A program made the position numbers and the translations under genes. This document shows, in pieces, positions 1-10,594 of a stretch of 64,000 nucleotides of DNA (its first letter is position 1; each line of letters begins with the position of its first letter). Source of the stretch: Zygnema cylindricum (lineage: Eukaryota > Streptophyta > Zygnematophyceae > Zygnematales > Zygnemataceae); contig JBBHKE010000990.1 in assembly GCA_037447655.1 (NCBI GenBank), positions 148,156-212,155 on the forward strand, written 5' to 3'. Under the pieces are notes generated by a model. It saw nothing but the letters and a program-made list of their open reading frames with translations. It was not told the DNA's origin and ran no database searches.

Positions 1-1203
1 TTTTAACTTATTAATAACAGACAACGTGTCACTAATCATTAGGAAGTCATCGACATACACAGAAAAAATAATTTTGTCATTTCCCTCTCCTTTCACGTAA
101 ACTACGGAATCCGAAATTGTACAAAAAAAACCATAATTAATAAGTACCTTATGAAGACGTAGGTACCATGTCCTCGGCGCTTGTTTTAATCCATACATGG
201 ATTTTCGCAGCCACCATACTTTTCCTCCTTTCGAAGGCACACCCTCACGCACCTTCATGTACACCTTTTCTTCTAACTCTCCATTTAAAAAGGTTGTTTC
301 TACATCCATTTGATGTATATACTTATTCCCTGCGGCCGCAATAACAATTGTCATTCTCAAAGAATCAAACTTAACAACCAGTCCATAAGTTTCCGAATAA
401 TCAACCCCATCTTCTTGTTGAAAACCTTTACACACCAATCTAGCCTTATATTTTGTTTTCTCCCCCGTAGCACCAGTTTTTGTTTTAAGTATCCATTTAG
501 CATCAATTGCCTTCTTCCCCTACGGTAAACTCACCTCCTCAAAAGTTTTATTATCGATAATTGATTTCAATTCTCTCTCCCACGCCGGTTTCCACTTATC
601 CTCCCAATCCATAGAACTTCGTGCCTTGGCGTAAGATTGGGGATCGCCGGACATATTCTCGGTTTATGATTGCTACAAAATAAATGCCTCCTCTGAGGTC
701 GCCGAAATAAAATAATTGGAATTTTCGATATTTCCACCTTTGCAATCTAATGATAACCAATCCGGTGTCTTCCCCTTTGTCTCATGTTGACTCTTTCTCA
801 ATGGGATGTCGTTTTCTTTTTCATTTGCGGATTTTTCGATTTCGGTTTCTTCCTCGTGGAAAGAAGCACTCCGAGATTTAGAGGTTTTAGATCGGCGAGT
901 GTCCGAAGACATTCGAGATTTTCCACTTCGGATCTCGTCAAAATTAATTAATTACGGATGAGTTTCGAAATTACCTTTCCCCCTCTTAATATTGACGATC
1001 GGATCCGCCTCATTTTCGAAATCCGAATCATCGAGATGAGGAAAAGAGAGAGTCTCATTCACTTCAAGAAAATTATGATTAGTAGAGAATTTGTCGGAAC
1101 GAGAAATGGCAACTTTAAGATCCTCATGGAAATTCACATTACGACTCTCTTCAATTACATGACGAATTGGATCATAAACCTGGTATAAACTCCCTTTGGA
1201 GCT
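1..1203 (-). pseudogene. Copia-A linker and reverse transcriptase N-terminal part
   Basis: Translating the minus strand from about 640 to 200 gives typical copia RT segments with interruptions: a region ending WILKTKTGATGEKTKYKARL, then VCKGFQQEDGVDYSETYG and QMDVETTFLNGELEEKVYM. The region 673-1200 is the charged, variable linker between integrase and RT. Several stops are present, and RT is cut by the window edge before its YVDD motif. Confidence 0.7.
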
Positions 1204-2287
1204 TTACACCACAAAAATTCCCGACCAACTACGAGAAGAAAATTTACCTCGTCGTTTTACCGATTCGATGTACACCGTCGCATGACACCCCCAAATTCGT
1301 AAATGATGTAACGAGGGCTTTCGACCATACCATAACTCGTGAAGAGTCTTATCGCCCAAAATGGAGGTAAGTCGACAGTTACAAATATAATTAGCAGTTA
1401 GGATCGCATCTCCCCATAAATACTCGGTCCTTCCCGATCCGTGAATCATCGAGCGCACCATTTCTTGAAGTGCGCGATTTTTGCGCTCGGCGATTCCATT
1501 CGATTCCGGTGAGTAAGATGCCGTAATTCTTGTCGGATCCCCCATTTATTGCAATACGGATCAAATGCCTTAAACTCCCCGCCATTATAGGATCTAACCG
1601 CCTTTAAATTCCGTTCCGATTGCCTTTCGGCCATAACATGCCACTCCTCAAATTTTGCGGATGCGTCGGATTTATTCTTGAAGAGATTAACCCATGTGAA
1701 TCTTGAATAATCGTCGACAATAACCATGATATATTTGTTCCCCCCCAAGCTTTCAGACTTAGCATCACCACAAAGATTCACGTGTACCTTTTCAAGTGGG
1801 TGCGTTGACCGAAAATTTGCTTTTTATTAGGATGGGGCTTGCGGATCTGATGCCTTTGACTACATCCGTCACAACCGTTGACTTTTTCTCCTAACGTCAG
1901 ATCTAAGCCGCACGTGCAACCGACTTTGATCATACGTTTCAAATTTTGTTCTGATGTGTGGCACATGCGATGGTGCCATAGCGTCATATCTCTTTTAATT
2001 TCGGCGATATGTCCAATTATGCTGTCATCATGACGATTTGACTTTGGGCGCTTTTATAAAAGACGACTATGGAAAGCGTCAAATACTTCGCCCTCACCGA
2101 TTGTCAATCCATCACTATGTACAATTTTGATCGTTGAACCTCCTAATGCGTACACGCTCGCGCCAGATTTTTGGATTTGGGGTACGCTCAAAAGATTCGC
2201 AGAGCCGCCTAGAATATAAAGTACGTTCAACAGCTAGATTTCGGAGATTCGTTCAGTTCCATTTGGATCTAGCGTAATCGGGTCACG
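1204..2287 (-). pseudogene. Copia-A GAG-pre-integrase and integrase core, catalytically dead
   Basis: Three broken frames on the minus strand carry the HHCC zinc-binding region (LWHHRMCHTSEQNL, then a CxxC), the integrase core (DDYSRFTWVNLFKNKSDA) and the SPESNGIAERKNR region. Two residues of the DDE triad are lost: the Asp usually found in the HxDxCGP motif reads Asn (HVNLCGD), and the Asp of DNGGEF reads Tyr (SYNGGEF, near 1587-1589). The Glu in NGIAER is kept. Integrase would insert the cDNA; this one cannot. Confidence 0.8.
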
Positions 2288-3969
2288 TCATACTGTACCA
2301 ACTGTACCAATGGAAATGACTTGACCACTAGCGACAGTAATATTTTTGGGTATGGTCAAAGTTTGCATTTCCTCAAAAAACGTGTCGTCCGTACATAGGT
2401 GATGCGAAGCGCCGGAGTCAATGATCCACTCCTTATCGTTTTGCGCTTCGAAAGACGTTGTTTTGTTTGTGATATTTAGCGTGGAAAATATAGTCGGACC
2501 TTCGTCTCTCTCGTCATTTTCCCCAACGAAGTGTCTATGGTCGTCGAATCGGCCGCCACGTCCACCGCGCCCCCCTTTATCAAATCGGCCACCGCCACGT
2601 CCAACAAATCTGTCGTTGCCGCCGCCGCGACCGCCGCGGCCGCCGCCCACGTCAAATCTCGCGTAACATTGGGGACTAATATGTCCCCATTTCCCGCAAT
2701 AGTGGCATTGTTTTTCTTTGTCCTGGCAAGAGGAGGACATATGACCAGGTTTATTGCATGGAAAGCAAGTGACAGTAGATTGATCTTGGAAAGCGGATTG
2801 ACCGGGAAAGTTTCCCCTCCTTTCGGTGCTTCTTCCCCTTCCCCTAGATCCGCCTCCTCTTCCCCTTCCCCCTCTTCCCCCACGAAGAAAATTTAGATCC
2901 GCGGGTTCTTCGGAGGATGCGTTCAGAGATCCACCCGAGGCCGAAGCTTTAGGAGGACCTCCGCGATTTCTCTCGGTGGTTTTAAGGTAATTAACAAGGA
3001 ACTCATAACTCGGATTAGTTTGTGCCCAAAGAATCTCCTTGAGGTAAGTGAGGTTGTTGGGTAAGGCATTGATGAGACCGATTACTTTATCCTCCTCGAT
3101 AATAGTCCGACCGTTATTCGAGAGTTGCTCCACAATAATATTGTATCGCTTGATCGCATCATCGATCGATTCGTTAGACTTTATCTTAAATTGGATAAAG
3201 TATGTGTAGACATATTGCCCCTTGTTTTGGAGCCCCTTCTCAAATTGGCCTTCGAGCGCCTTCCAACACTCATGCGCTGTATCTCGGGTAAGGAAATGAT
3301 CATGCACCGAAGTGGTGCAAGATTGCATGAGGCCGGTGATGGCCGCAAGATTTTTCTTCTTCCAAAGGCGGCGAGCCTTCGGATCGTCGATCGACATCTT
3401 TTCTTCTCCATTCACGATCTTCCAAAGGTGACGGAGAATGAGTTGCGCCTTGATATATTTCTTCCATATTTGGTAGTTAGATCCGTTAAAGAGGACGATC
3501 TTCCCCGGCATGGAAGGGATCGGTAGCTCGTCATCGGATTCATATTCGAGATCCGAGTCGTTCTCGATCACAAACTTCCCCTTTCGGAGAGCCTCCCTCA
3601 AAGTATCGTCATCCTCGACCCCTCCATCCGAAGCCACTTCAAAGTGTTCAAAATCGGATCCTCCTCCTCTACCTTAAATTTCCCTTTTCGATTGGCGTCC
3701 GTGATCCGTTGATCTACAAGAGTGAGAAAGCCGTCAAACAATTCATTGAGACGAACTTTGGTCAATACCACCCCTTCTTGTTTCTCTTTCTCCTCTTTTG
3801 GAAGTGGGTTGGAGGGAGAACCCTTTTCAAAGGTCTCTCCTCCGAAGCCGAAATCTTTCACACTCTGATCTGGAGATGAATCGGCCAGATCCGGTAGATC
3901 TGGTAGATTCGGATTAGGAGCCGCAATAGGAGAAGGTGTGGATGAGGACTTCTTTTTCTTTTCCCCCAT
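2288..3969 (-). pseudogene. Copia-A gag with two zinc knuckles and protease start
   Basis: Gag appears to begin at the ATG at 3969 (MGEKKKKSSS...) close to the PBS. A one-base frameshift near 3600 separates this N-terminal part from the long frame that follows. The main frame has the copia Gag core, a Gly/Arg-rich linker and two CCHC knuckles (CFPCNKPGHMSSSC and CHYCGKWGHISPQC), then an aspartic protease site (WIIDSGASHH) with the catalytic Asp kept. The frame stops just after the protease start at 2288. The function would be RNA packaging and polyprotein maturation; this copy cannot make a continuous polyprotein. Confidence 0.8.
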
Positions 3970-4014
3970 GGCGCCAAGACTTGCCACCTTCAGAACTCTT
4001 AATGGAGCAAGATA

Positions 4015-4026
4015 GCTCCAATACCA
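4015..4026 (-). other. Primer binding site (initiator tRNA-Met type)
   Basis: The minus strand reads TGGTATTGGAGC two bases downstream of the LTR end. This closely matches the plant copia primer site TGGTATCAGAGC, complementary to the 3' end of initiator tRNA-Met. Confidence 0.75.
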
Positions 4027-4028
4027 CT

Positions 4029-4436
4029 TGTAAGGATCGATACACACAAAGATAGAAAGACAAGATGTAATGCGGAAGCAAAAGATAGCAAGAAGAGATC
4101 ACTCCAGTAAAATCCAATATATTTCACCATAATATTTCCCCTCTTACAAAAGATGGATTTTTCCCCAAACGACTAAGTCCTAAATACTCTCGATTCAAGC
4201 AAACAGAGTACTACTCAAGCGACGTCGTACAAAAGTACGCCGCGCGAACCAATCAAAACAAAGTACCAACGAAACAGCATACCGTACCCGGTACTATACG
4301 AAAATACACGATTGCCGTACATACCTAAAGTACTACGTACGCAAAACCAAACAAAACTATATAAAACTAAACTATTCACGCCATGCCAAACACTGCCACA
4401 CGTAAACTATATAATTTATAATACGACGCTCAACAA
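4029..4436 (-). repeat. 5' LTR of Copia-A
   Basis: On the minus strand the segment starts TGTTGAG (4436) and ends ...TTACA (4029), followed by a 2-nt spacer and the primer binding site, the normal LTR/PBS geometry. The end next to the PBS is firm; the outer end is inferred because the partner LTR is outside the window. Confidence 0.6.
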
Positions 4437-5231
4437 AACTGAGACGTCATGTCACAATGAACTTAACATTTATTTCTTTTGAGACATCTTCCAAGGAGAT
4501 ATCTCCCATAGAACCAGTTGCTTTTATTTTGTAAATAGCATGAGATAAACTGCAAAAACATATAAGTATAATAACGGAATAAGAAACCACGCTATTACTG
4601 ACTCTCTCAAATCTGTTTCCAAACGTCTGCAAAATCTCTACAAAACACATGATTGTTGCAGCCATGGAAAAATTTGTAATTATTTGCAGCAAGATGGAAA
4701 ATACAGTACTTGAGGACTACATTATTATAGTACTTTGACACATTCGTACTTTTCGTTTCAAAATTCAATTCATCCTGTGACCTACTATATCGTAAAATGC
4801 ATCCTTCGAACTTCCAAAAAGGGGAACGGTTTTGCAATTCCAGTTCTATATGTAGAATATGTCGTGTTCCGTATGCACTAAATTTTATACAAGTTTCGAA
4901 GTCCGAGTTCTATACTCACAATGGGAATTACGGCTCGCTGAGCGACCCCCAATGACACCTGGTTCATAGTCTACGACAATACTGTACCTGGTTGTACCTT
5001 TCGACATAGGAAAAAAGTCAACTATGTTGACTTCACTACTGTACTTTACAAGTTGTACGTCTGTCTCTTTGTTCTGCCCGACATAGGCGCTATGTACGAA
5101 AGTCTTAGGTGAAATGTTTTTTGACGTGATTTGTTTTTGACGTTTCTGTAGAGCCCGACCGACTTGGGCACTTCGTACGGTTGTCTTTAAAGCTGACTTT
5201 ACCACAAACATATTGACGAAGTACAATACAG

Positions 5232-5433
5232 TACACCGTGAATCGTTATTAGCCTTATTTACGCTATATCGACACCCCAAAATTTTGACATTGATACCTT
5301 AAATATAATAAATTACACTATTTCAGGACGTGTACCATAATCTGCAACGTCTCCTTGCACTAAATTAGAATGAATGACACTTATTTTTTCATTACACTAA
5401 TATTTCTATACGCTAATAACAATTCACGATGTA
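5232..5433. mobile_element. 202-bp MITE with TACACCG termini
   Basis: It begins TACACCGTGAATCGTTATTAG and ends with the inverted counterpart (CTAATAACAATTCACGATGTA), terminal inverted repeats of about 25 bp. The flanks are CAG on the left and CTG on the right, consistent with a 3-bp CWG target duplication. It has no coding capacity. Almost the same length and ends occur at 45276-45475, supporting one small-element family. Confidence 0.7.
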
Positions 5434-5676
5434 CTGTACAGATTAGTGTGTATCGCTATTAGTGTAAACAAATATTTTCGCCACTTAAAGCATTTTTTTT
5501 CCGTACATATTTGTTAGATTTTCAATTTGACACCGCCAATCAAAAGTTGGGAATCTTACCACTAAATCCCAACCGACAAAGACTCAAAGTTCAATACCTA
5601 GTCTGGACTGTAGTCGTGTAATCGCCTTCCTATGTAGACTCAAATTCGTTGGCAGTGATCTGTTTCGACTCGCTTC

Positions 5677-5745
5677 CAGTACAAGCTTGAAGATGAGTCG
5701 ACATGATTTGGCAGTGGGCCGAAATGTGATTAACGCGGTTGAAGT
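5677..5745. repeat. Dispersed repeat, partner at 62229-62295
   Basis: The block starting TTCCAGTACAAG and running through GAAGATGAG and GTGGGCCG to AACGCGG matches 62229-62295 in order, with substitutions. The two are in the same orientation. No element type could be assigned. Confidence 0.45.
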
Positions 5746-6312
5746 ACATTTTACGTTTTAAGATGATGTAAATTGTACTACGGTGTATACACATTTTTCG
5801 GACGTTAGAAGATGTTTTTCGTACGTTGTAAAATTTTGTCGTTGCAGGCTCTTGGAGGACAACGAGGAAAAACCAAATATTGTACTTTTACACATGGGCA
5901 CTCGGCCATGAATTTTAGCACATTCTCATTTCGTGCGTGAAACACGAATTAGTTCGCATGATTCAAACATCTAGCAAACCTCCCCTTCTCCTCCTTGCTT
6001 CTAAAGTGCTTCTTTCTATACGTGGGCAATCTTAGCCACCGGGCTAAATAGGATTGTTTGACTGTTTTACCCTTAGCTTGTGTACCTTGTCATTTGAGTT
6101 CAATTTTCTTGGCTTTGAGAACCCCTATTCATGTTTGTTTTAAAAGTCAACAAATATTTTGGAATTGCGCAAAAAACCCATCTCAGTTTTCAAGTCTTCG
6201 TGTAAATCAACGTTTAAAGACTCGACAATTTTTTTTGGAATTTAATTAAGTACTTGTTACACACGCTGTCGTTCGCACTTTATCCCCATACGACTTCAGC
6301 AAAAAAGGTAAA

Positions 6313-6936
6313 GTGATTTGTGTTGTTTTTGAAGATTTAGTTTCATGCGTACATGAAATTTGGTGCGCACGCGACGTTTCGTGCGTATATATTTTACATT
6401 TACGCGATATACTGTGGTGGTTCGAATGGATTTGTAGTTGGGGGGGTAAATGTACGGATGAATTTAAGGTGACGTTAAAGTACAAATTAAGTGACGCGAA
6501 GAAGCGTACGAAAAATACGGAATGCGAAATAGAAATGGACGGCGGATCGCGAAGCGATCCGACTTTGAAATATTCGAAGTGTTTGAAAATGTACGTTGGC
6601 CGTACGAAATATAATGCGACAGGCACATTAATGAAAAAGGACGCCGCCGGTACGGCGTATCAATTTTGGACAGTTGTACTTTTTATTTGGTCAGCGGCAT
6701 TTATGGCGAAGTACGTAGTAACGGTACGGACTAATTTGGATTGTTTGACAAGTGATTCGTGGGACACGTGGAAGGCGGATGGCGTCCGCCAATATTTCCA
6801 AGGGATCGTATTGTTTGATGACGTGTTAATTAGGTGGACCGTACATATACGATGTCGGTTCACTACGTGGATTTATCTACGAGTGACTAAGCAAGTTGTC
6901 GCTTATGACGCGTATTTTGCGGACGCATCGGTATAA
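6313..6936 (+). CDS. Unassigned 207-residue open reading frame
   Basis: An ATG-initiated frame of 207 codons lies in a locally less AT-rich segment. The product is cysteine-rich near its N-terminus and has one possible hydrophobic segment at about residues 118-135 (around FWTVVLFIWSAAFMAKY). I recognise no domain, and there is no clear promoter or intron signal. A 126-codon frame on the opposite strand is also open over part of it, which suggests low local stop density. It may be a fortuitous frame or a remnant of a mobile element. Confidence 0.2.
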   Translation: MICVVFEDLVSCVHEIWCARDVSCVYILHLRDILWWFEWICSWGGKCTDEFKVTLKYKLSDAKKRTKNTECEIEMDGGSRSDPTLKYSKCLKMYVGRTKYNATGTLMKKDAAGTAYQFWTVVLFIWSAAFMAKYVVTVRTNLDCLTSDSWDTWKADGVRQYFQGIVLFDDVLIRWTVHIRCRFTTWIYLRVTKQVVAYDAYFADASV

Positions 6937-7959
6937 ATATTTGAAACAACATTTTCTTGTCTTACGTGAATTAATATTTTAGTGTTGATTATTACAGTTT
7001 CTATTTAGGTGGTCAATTAGGGTTTCGGTATTTTAATTTGTGTGTATGCAGTGTCGTACTTGCAGACAAGTGTACTCTTATGATTGGCGACTCTCAGGTG
7101 TACACTTACAGTTAGGATTATTTGTCGTAATAGGCTCTCATGATGTAATACTACTTAGTGGAAGGTACGTTGGCTATTTTGACATGTAGCAATTCATTGA
7201 CAGCTCACAAGTGTATATATAGGAATGAGCTTTAGTAGGAATTAATCATCAATGCTGGTTAGAAAAGTGGGGACCAAAGATGTAGTATTTTAGGGTTGTC
7301 GATTAGGTCATGCACTTTGAATGATATAATGATTATTTGATTATACTTTGATTATACTCTTGTTTATGTGTGATGCATTTGTTTTTATTATTTATTTATG
7401 TTATTTTATATATGTTTGATATGCATTGTTTATGCATTTGTCCTAGGGTTTGTTTATGTTGATTATTCCATGAAACCCTAAATGTTGTTGTATGTTAAAT
7501 GGAGGATGCATTTCAAATGATTTTTCGTCGACCTATTTTTGCTTAGCTTTTTGCATGATAGTTTGGGTGGCTTCTGCGGTCTATTTTAGACCAAAGAACA
7601 ACAATTTGCTGCCATATCCCCCTTTTCTAAAAATAATCTTTAAATGCCACCAACTTTTATCCATAACACGACCTCACCGTTATTCATTTTCCCCCGAACT
7701 GTTTTTGCATCACTAATCAATCTCTAATTGCTCAGACGCAAATAATTAATGTCTTCAAAAATACGCCCATAAGTTCTTTCGGTAGCACCGATGACGATTT
7801 ATTACCTCCAAAAATGTTCGGCTTTACCTACCGACAAAGATCCACATGTACGAACACTTAAAGATGTTGTGTTAGTCTTTTCCCTTCAAAATTAAACCGA
7901 GTAAGGTGGGTAGGGTTATTACTCGTAATAGCATCCATTTGATAAAATTCTACTGCTAA

Positions 7960-8154
7960 TGTTGGTCCCTCAGAGGGTCTCACATGGAGGCTTGTTACCT
8001 CGGAACTGACACAAAAGGGTGATTACCTTGACCAAAATTTTATTAACTCTATCAGGTTTATACCCCTTTGGTTATCCGATCTACTAAATTTCCATATTGG
8101 GTTGAGGGCAAGAGGCTAGCCTGTTGTCTCCAACTGAGAGAGGTGGGACCAACA
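7960..8154. repeat. 195-bp segment with TGTTGGTCCC/GGGACCAACA ends
   Basis: The segment begins TGTTGGTCCC and ends GGGACCAACA, a perfect 10-bp terminal inverted repeat in the TG...CA form of an LTR. It could be a solo LTR of a small element or a short terminal-inverted-repeat element. No clear target site duplication was seen. Confidence 0.35.
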
Positions 8155-8335
8155 ATCTCGAGCACTACCTGAGGTGGTAATGTTGACTTTTGAAACTTAA
8201 ATCATAGCAATCTTAAGATATTTCAAAATATAGCATTTAACAGACAAGTAAACATTCCAACTAAGTCCATCAAAGTGTGACGCGAAAAGTGTTAATAAAG
8301 GCTTAATACGAGGAGAGCGACAGGAAAAAGGTATT

Positions 8336-8530
8336 CATCGAAATTACAGCAAATTAAATTAAAAAGCGCGATGGTAAACCATCTTAAGTCTAAAGGTACA
8401 AAAGGGGTGGCATGGCCAAAACTGAAAAATGTATAAGCAGGGCAAAAAAACAATGAAAAACAACGTGAACACATAAAAATGGGGGAGAAAACAAAGGCGC
8501 TTAAACCCAAAACGCAAAGCACAGCAACGC
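8336..8530 (-). repeat. Dispersed repeat, partner at 24890-25085
   Basis: The reverse complement of this block matches 24890-25085 over roughly 190 bp. Shared landmarks in order are a TTCACGTTG word, TTTTTCAGTTTTGGCC, CCACCCCTTTTGT and TTTTTAATTT. Both copies lie next to a Copia-B family element. Confidence 0.55.
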
Positions 8531-8754
8531 ACTTAAACCAACACTACAACTCAGATCTAAAAAGAAATGTCTTGGTCTTGCGGCTACCATTCCACAACTG
8601 ACGAGTCCATCCCTGATCATTCACCTTCCTCTCACTCCACATCCAACCCTAAATTTCAAACATCAAACACAAAAGAATGCCAACAAAGTTGAAAAAGTGT
8701 GATAGAAGAACAAGCGAGACGACAATGAAAGTTTAGGTATTCCTTTTTGTAGAT

Positions 8755-9485
8755 TTAAAAGAGTGATAGCTATAGACTTAGACACGTATCTAAGTATGAG
8801 ATGTTTTGCTATAGTGTTTTTGTATTCCCATATTTTCCTATCATTTTCTTCAGTTTTTGGTTCAGTTATAGTCCGTACAAGTGGAACCGTAGCCGAGAGC
8901 CTAGCATCCCTCACCATCGGTGTACCTTTTTTCTTCTCCCCTATTCCCCCTTCCATTGCAATGATCTTCCCTTCACCTTCCGTTGCATCTGAAATCCGGT
9001 TGGTTTTCTGAAAATTCCCAGATGAATCTCCGTAGTGAGTTCCTCCAAAGCCCGGTGGTGGACACCTCACTTGTCCCGAAACAATCCCCCACAAGTGTTT
9101 TTCGAAAAGCAAACCCTCCATTGTAAACTCCCAATAAGTAAAGTCTCTTCCATCAAACATAGGCACCCTAGATGGTGGGCCCATAACCTGAAATTCTATG
9201 GGCTCCATTGCCACACAGAATTCGCAGATCCAAAGAAGCTAATCTAGATAGTGCTGACTCCAAGTTTATATAAACCCAAATGATTGACCCCTTGACAATC
9301 AGGACCCCATTACAGCTTCACCCCTGTGAAATAAGACTTTCTGTGTGCTCAGTTCCACCACAGAATGCAAAGTTAGAATATGAGATTTGGACACATTCAC
9401 CCACTTTGAATTTCCCTTAGAAATGCAGCCACCCTGGCATTCAAAACCTCTGACCAACTACACCCCTGTGTAGCCTGGACTTCCC
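8755..9485 (-). mobile_element. Second leader and truncated gag downstream of the Copia-B LTR
   Basis: Past the 3' LTR of Copia-B the minus strand continues into a second 5' leader (CAGGCTACACAGGGG...) and a gag start at 9214 (MAMEPIEFQVMGPPSRVP). This is nearly identical to the Copia-B gag for about 150 codons, then breaks off near 8755 after IAITLLNL. The remnant lacks the zinc knuckle and all of pol. This is what a tandem element pair leaves when the second copy is truncated. Confidence 0.75.
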
Positions 9486-10576
9486 TGAGTCCGCAGCAAC
9501 AAGAATCACTGAAAATGGTCAAGTAAATTGATAATTATGGGTGGCCAAAGTTTGCCTTTTATACAAGATGCTCTCTGGGAGAGGCGACTACCTACCAAAA
9601 ATATTCTAAGTCCTAAAACCTACTCACAACCCCTCTAGACCAATCAAATTGCAGCACACTACATACTGTACATAGAAAGTACGGTAGCCGCCGTACTTTA
9701 TGTACGGAAATATTCGGCACCACTCTAGGCATGCCACGTGGCTAAAAAGTCGTCGCCGTTCTTGCCCTTTCTTCTCCGGTACCCAATACGATGATGCCAC
9801 GTGTCGGTTTGACTTGCCGAATGAATATTTGTTGACCGTTAAATTTCAACGGTCGTCATTCCGTGTTGACCGTTGAAATTATCGTCAACATGGAACCGGT
9901 TAGGGTAAGGACCAATCACCTGACTGTACCGTACAGAAAGTACAGATGCCGGAGTACCTTCTGTATGGTCCATGTACGACATCGTCATAATGTGACATTT
10001 GTCACATCTTGACTTGTCATCTCGTGTTCCGGATTTCGACAACCCTCCAGGATATTGCCACGTGTCATCCGGAGTGGCGGCGCCCGAAAACGCCAAGGCG
10101 GCCAATCCGGAATCCCGGCTCGCACCACGGCCGTCGATTCAAAGTATCCTCTTTGTCCGGACCGTCGAAACAAATGTCCGTAACATTTATTTCGTGCAGC
10201 ATATAAGGTACAGTGGGTTCTATGCCTTAAGGTTCTATTAGTTTAATGGAATCGTTGACGTGGATGTGTTTAAGTACATATCATTCCCCTTATATGCTAG
10301 CACCGGTCCTAAACTTAACGGACGAAGCTACCGGCTACTCTGACGGATGGCAGGTACCAGGTTCAAATCCTGGTTCCGTCATATGTTTGTTTTTAGTAAA
10401 CCTGCCATTATCTACTCCTGCTTCTTTAGAGAGCTTAGGCAGCCATAGCTCTAGCTCCTTATCCAGCCTTCAGTGACTACAACAAGTATGGGGGCTTGGA
10501 GAAGGGAGTCAGAGGCAGACTGTCTCTACTCTTTTTCTATCCTAAAACAGACATAGAAAATACTCAAATATCAACA
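9486..10576 (-). repeat. 3' LTR of Copia-B
   Basis: It starts TGTTGATATTTG on the minus strand at 10576, directly after a purine tract, and ends near ACTCA at 9486. A TATA-like GTATAAAAGG lies at about 9556-9564. GTAC-rich inverted repeats are at about 9664-9710 and 9925-9970. The LTR runs straight into another leader and gag start instead of host DNA. Confidence 0.65.
10315..10394 (+). other. tRNA-like module with T5 tract inside the LTR (antisense)
   Basis: Same module as at 13790-13862: B-box GGTTCAAATCC (10360-10370) in a CCAGG/CCTGG hairpin, flanked by TGACGGA (10341-10347) and TCCGTCA (10375-10381). A TTTTT tract follows at 10390-10394, where a Pol III terminator would sit. It is on the strand opposite to the element. 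Confidence 0.5.
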
Positions 10577-10594
10577 CTCCCCTTATTTTCTAGT

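Larger units (their letters stand above)
1..4436 (-). mobile_element. Copia-A: left-truncated, decayed Ty1/copia retrotransposon
   Basis: On the minus strand the order is 5' LTR, tRNA-iMet-type primer binding site, gag, protease, integrase and start of reverse transcriptase; this gag-PR-INT-RT order is diagnostic of Ty1/copia. The element runs off the left edge, so the rest of RT, RNase H and the 3' LTR are not visible. Frameshifts and stops interrupt every domain, so the copy is dead. The right boundary is inferred from a TGTTGAG start on the minus strand at about 4436 and is less certain than the LTR/PBS junction. Confidence 0.85.
4437..6312. other. Gene-free stretch with repeats
   Basis: No supportable gene was seen. 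It contains the small MITE at 5232-5433, a lone end of the same terminal family just after it (about 5447-5475), and a block at 5677-5745 that resembles 62229-62295. Short open frames here are unsupported, and one overlaps the MITE. GTAC-containing words are very common. Confidence 0.5.
6937..8662. other. Gene-free stretch with repeat remnants
   Basis: No gene was recognised. AT-rich sequence is followed by an inverted-repeat-bounded element at 7960-8154 and a block at 8336-8530 that is repeated in inverted orientation at 24890-25085. Confidence 0.45.

Noticed and set aside
2421-2896. Open frames on the plus strand across the Gly/Arg-rich Gag region
   Set aside because: They are mirror frames of the repetitive Gag coding sequence (Ala- or Pro-rich translations) and carry no domain.
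4885-5280. 131-codon minus-strand frame
   Set aside because: It overlaps the MITE at 5232-5433, has no recognisable content and no gene context.
7960-8154. Complete miniature LTR retrotransposon
   Set aside because: Only one TG...CA segment with inverted ends was found, with no second LTR, primer site or target duplication.
10320-10381. Functional tRNA gene on the plus strand
   Set aside because: B-box and T-arm are good, but the acceptor stem, D-arm and anticodon arm do not form a standard cloverleaf, and the module recurs inside LTRs. Reported as tRNA-like only.
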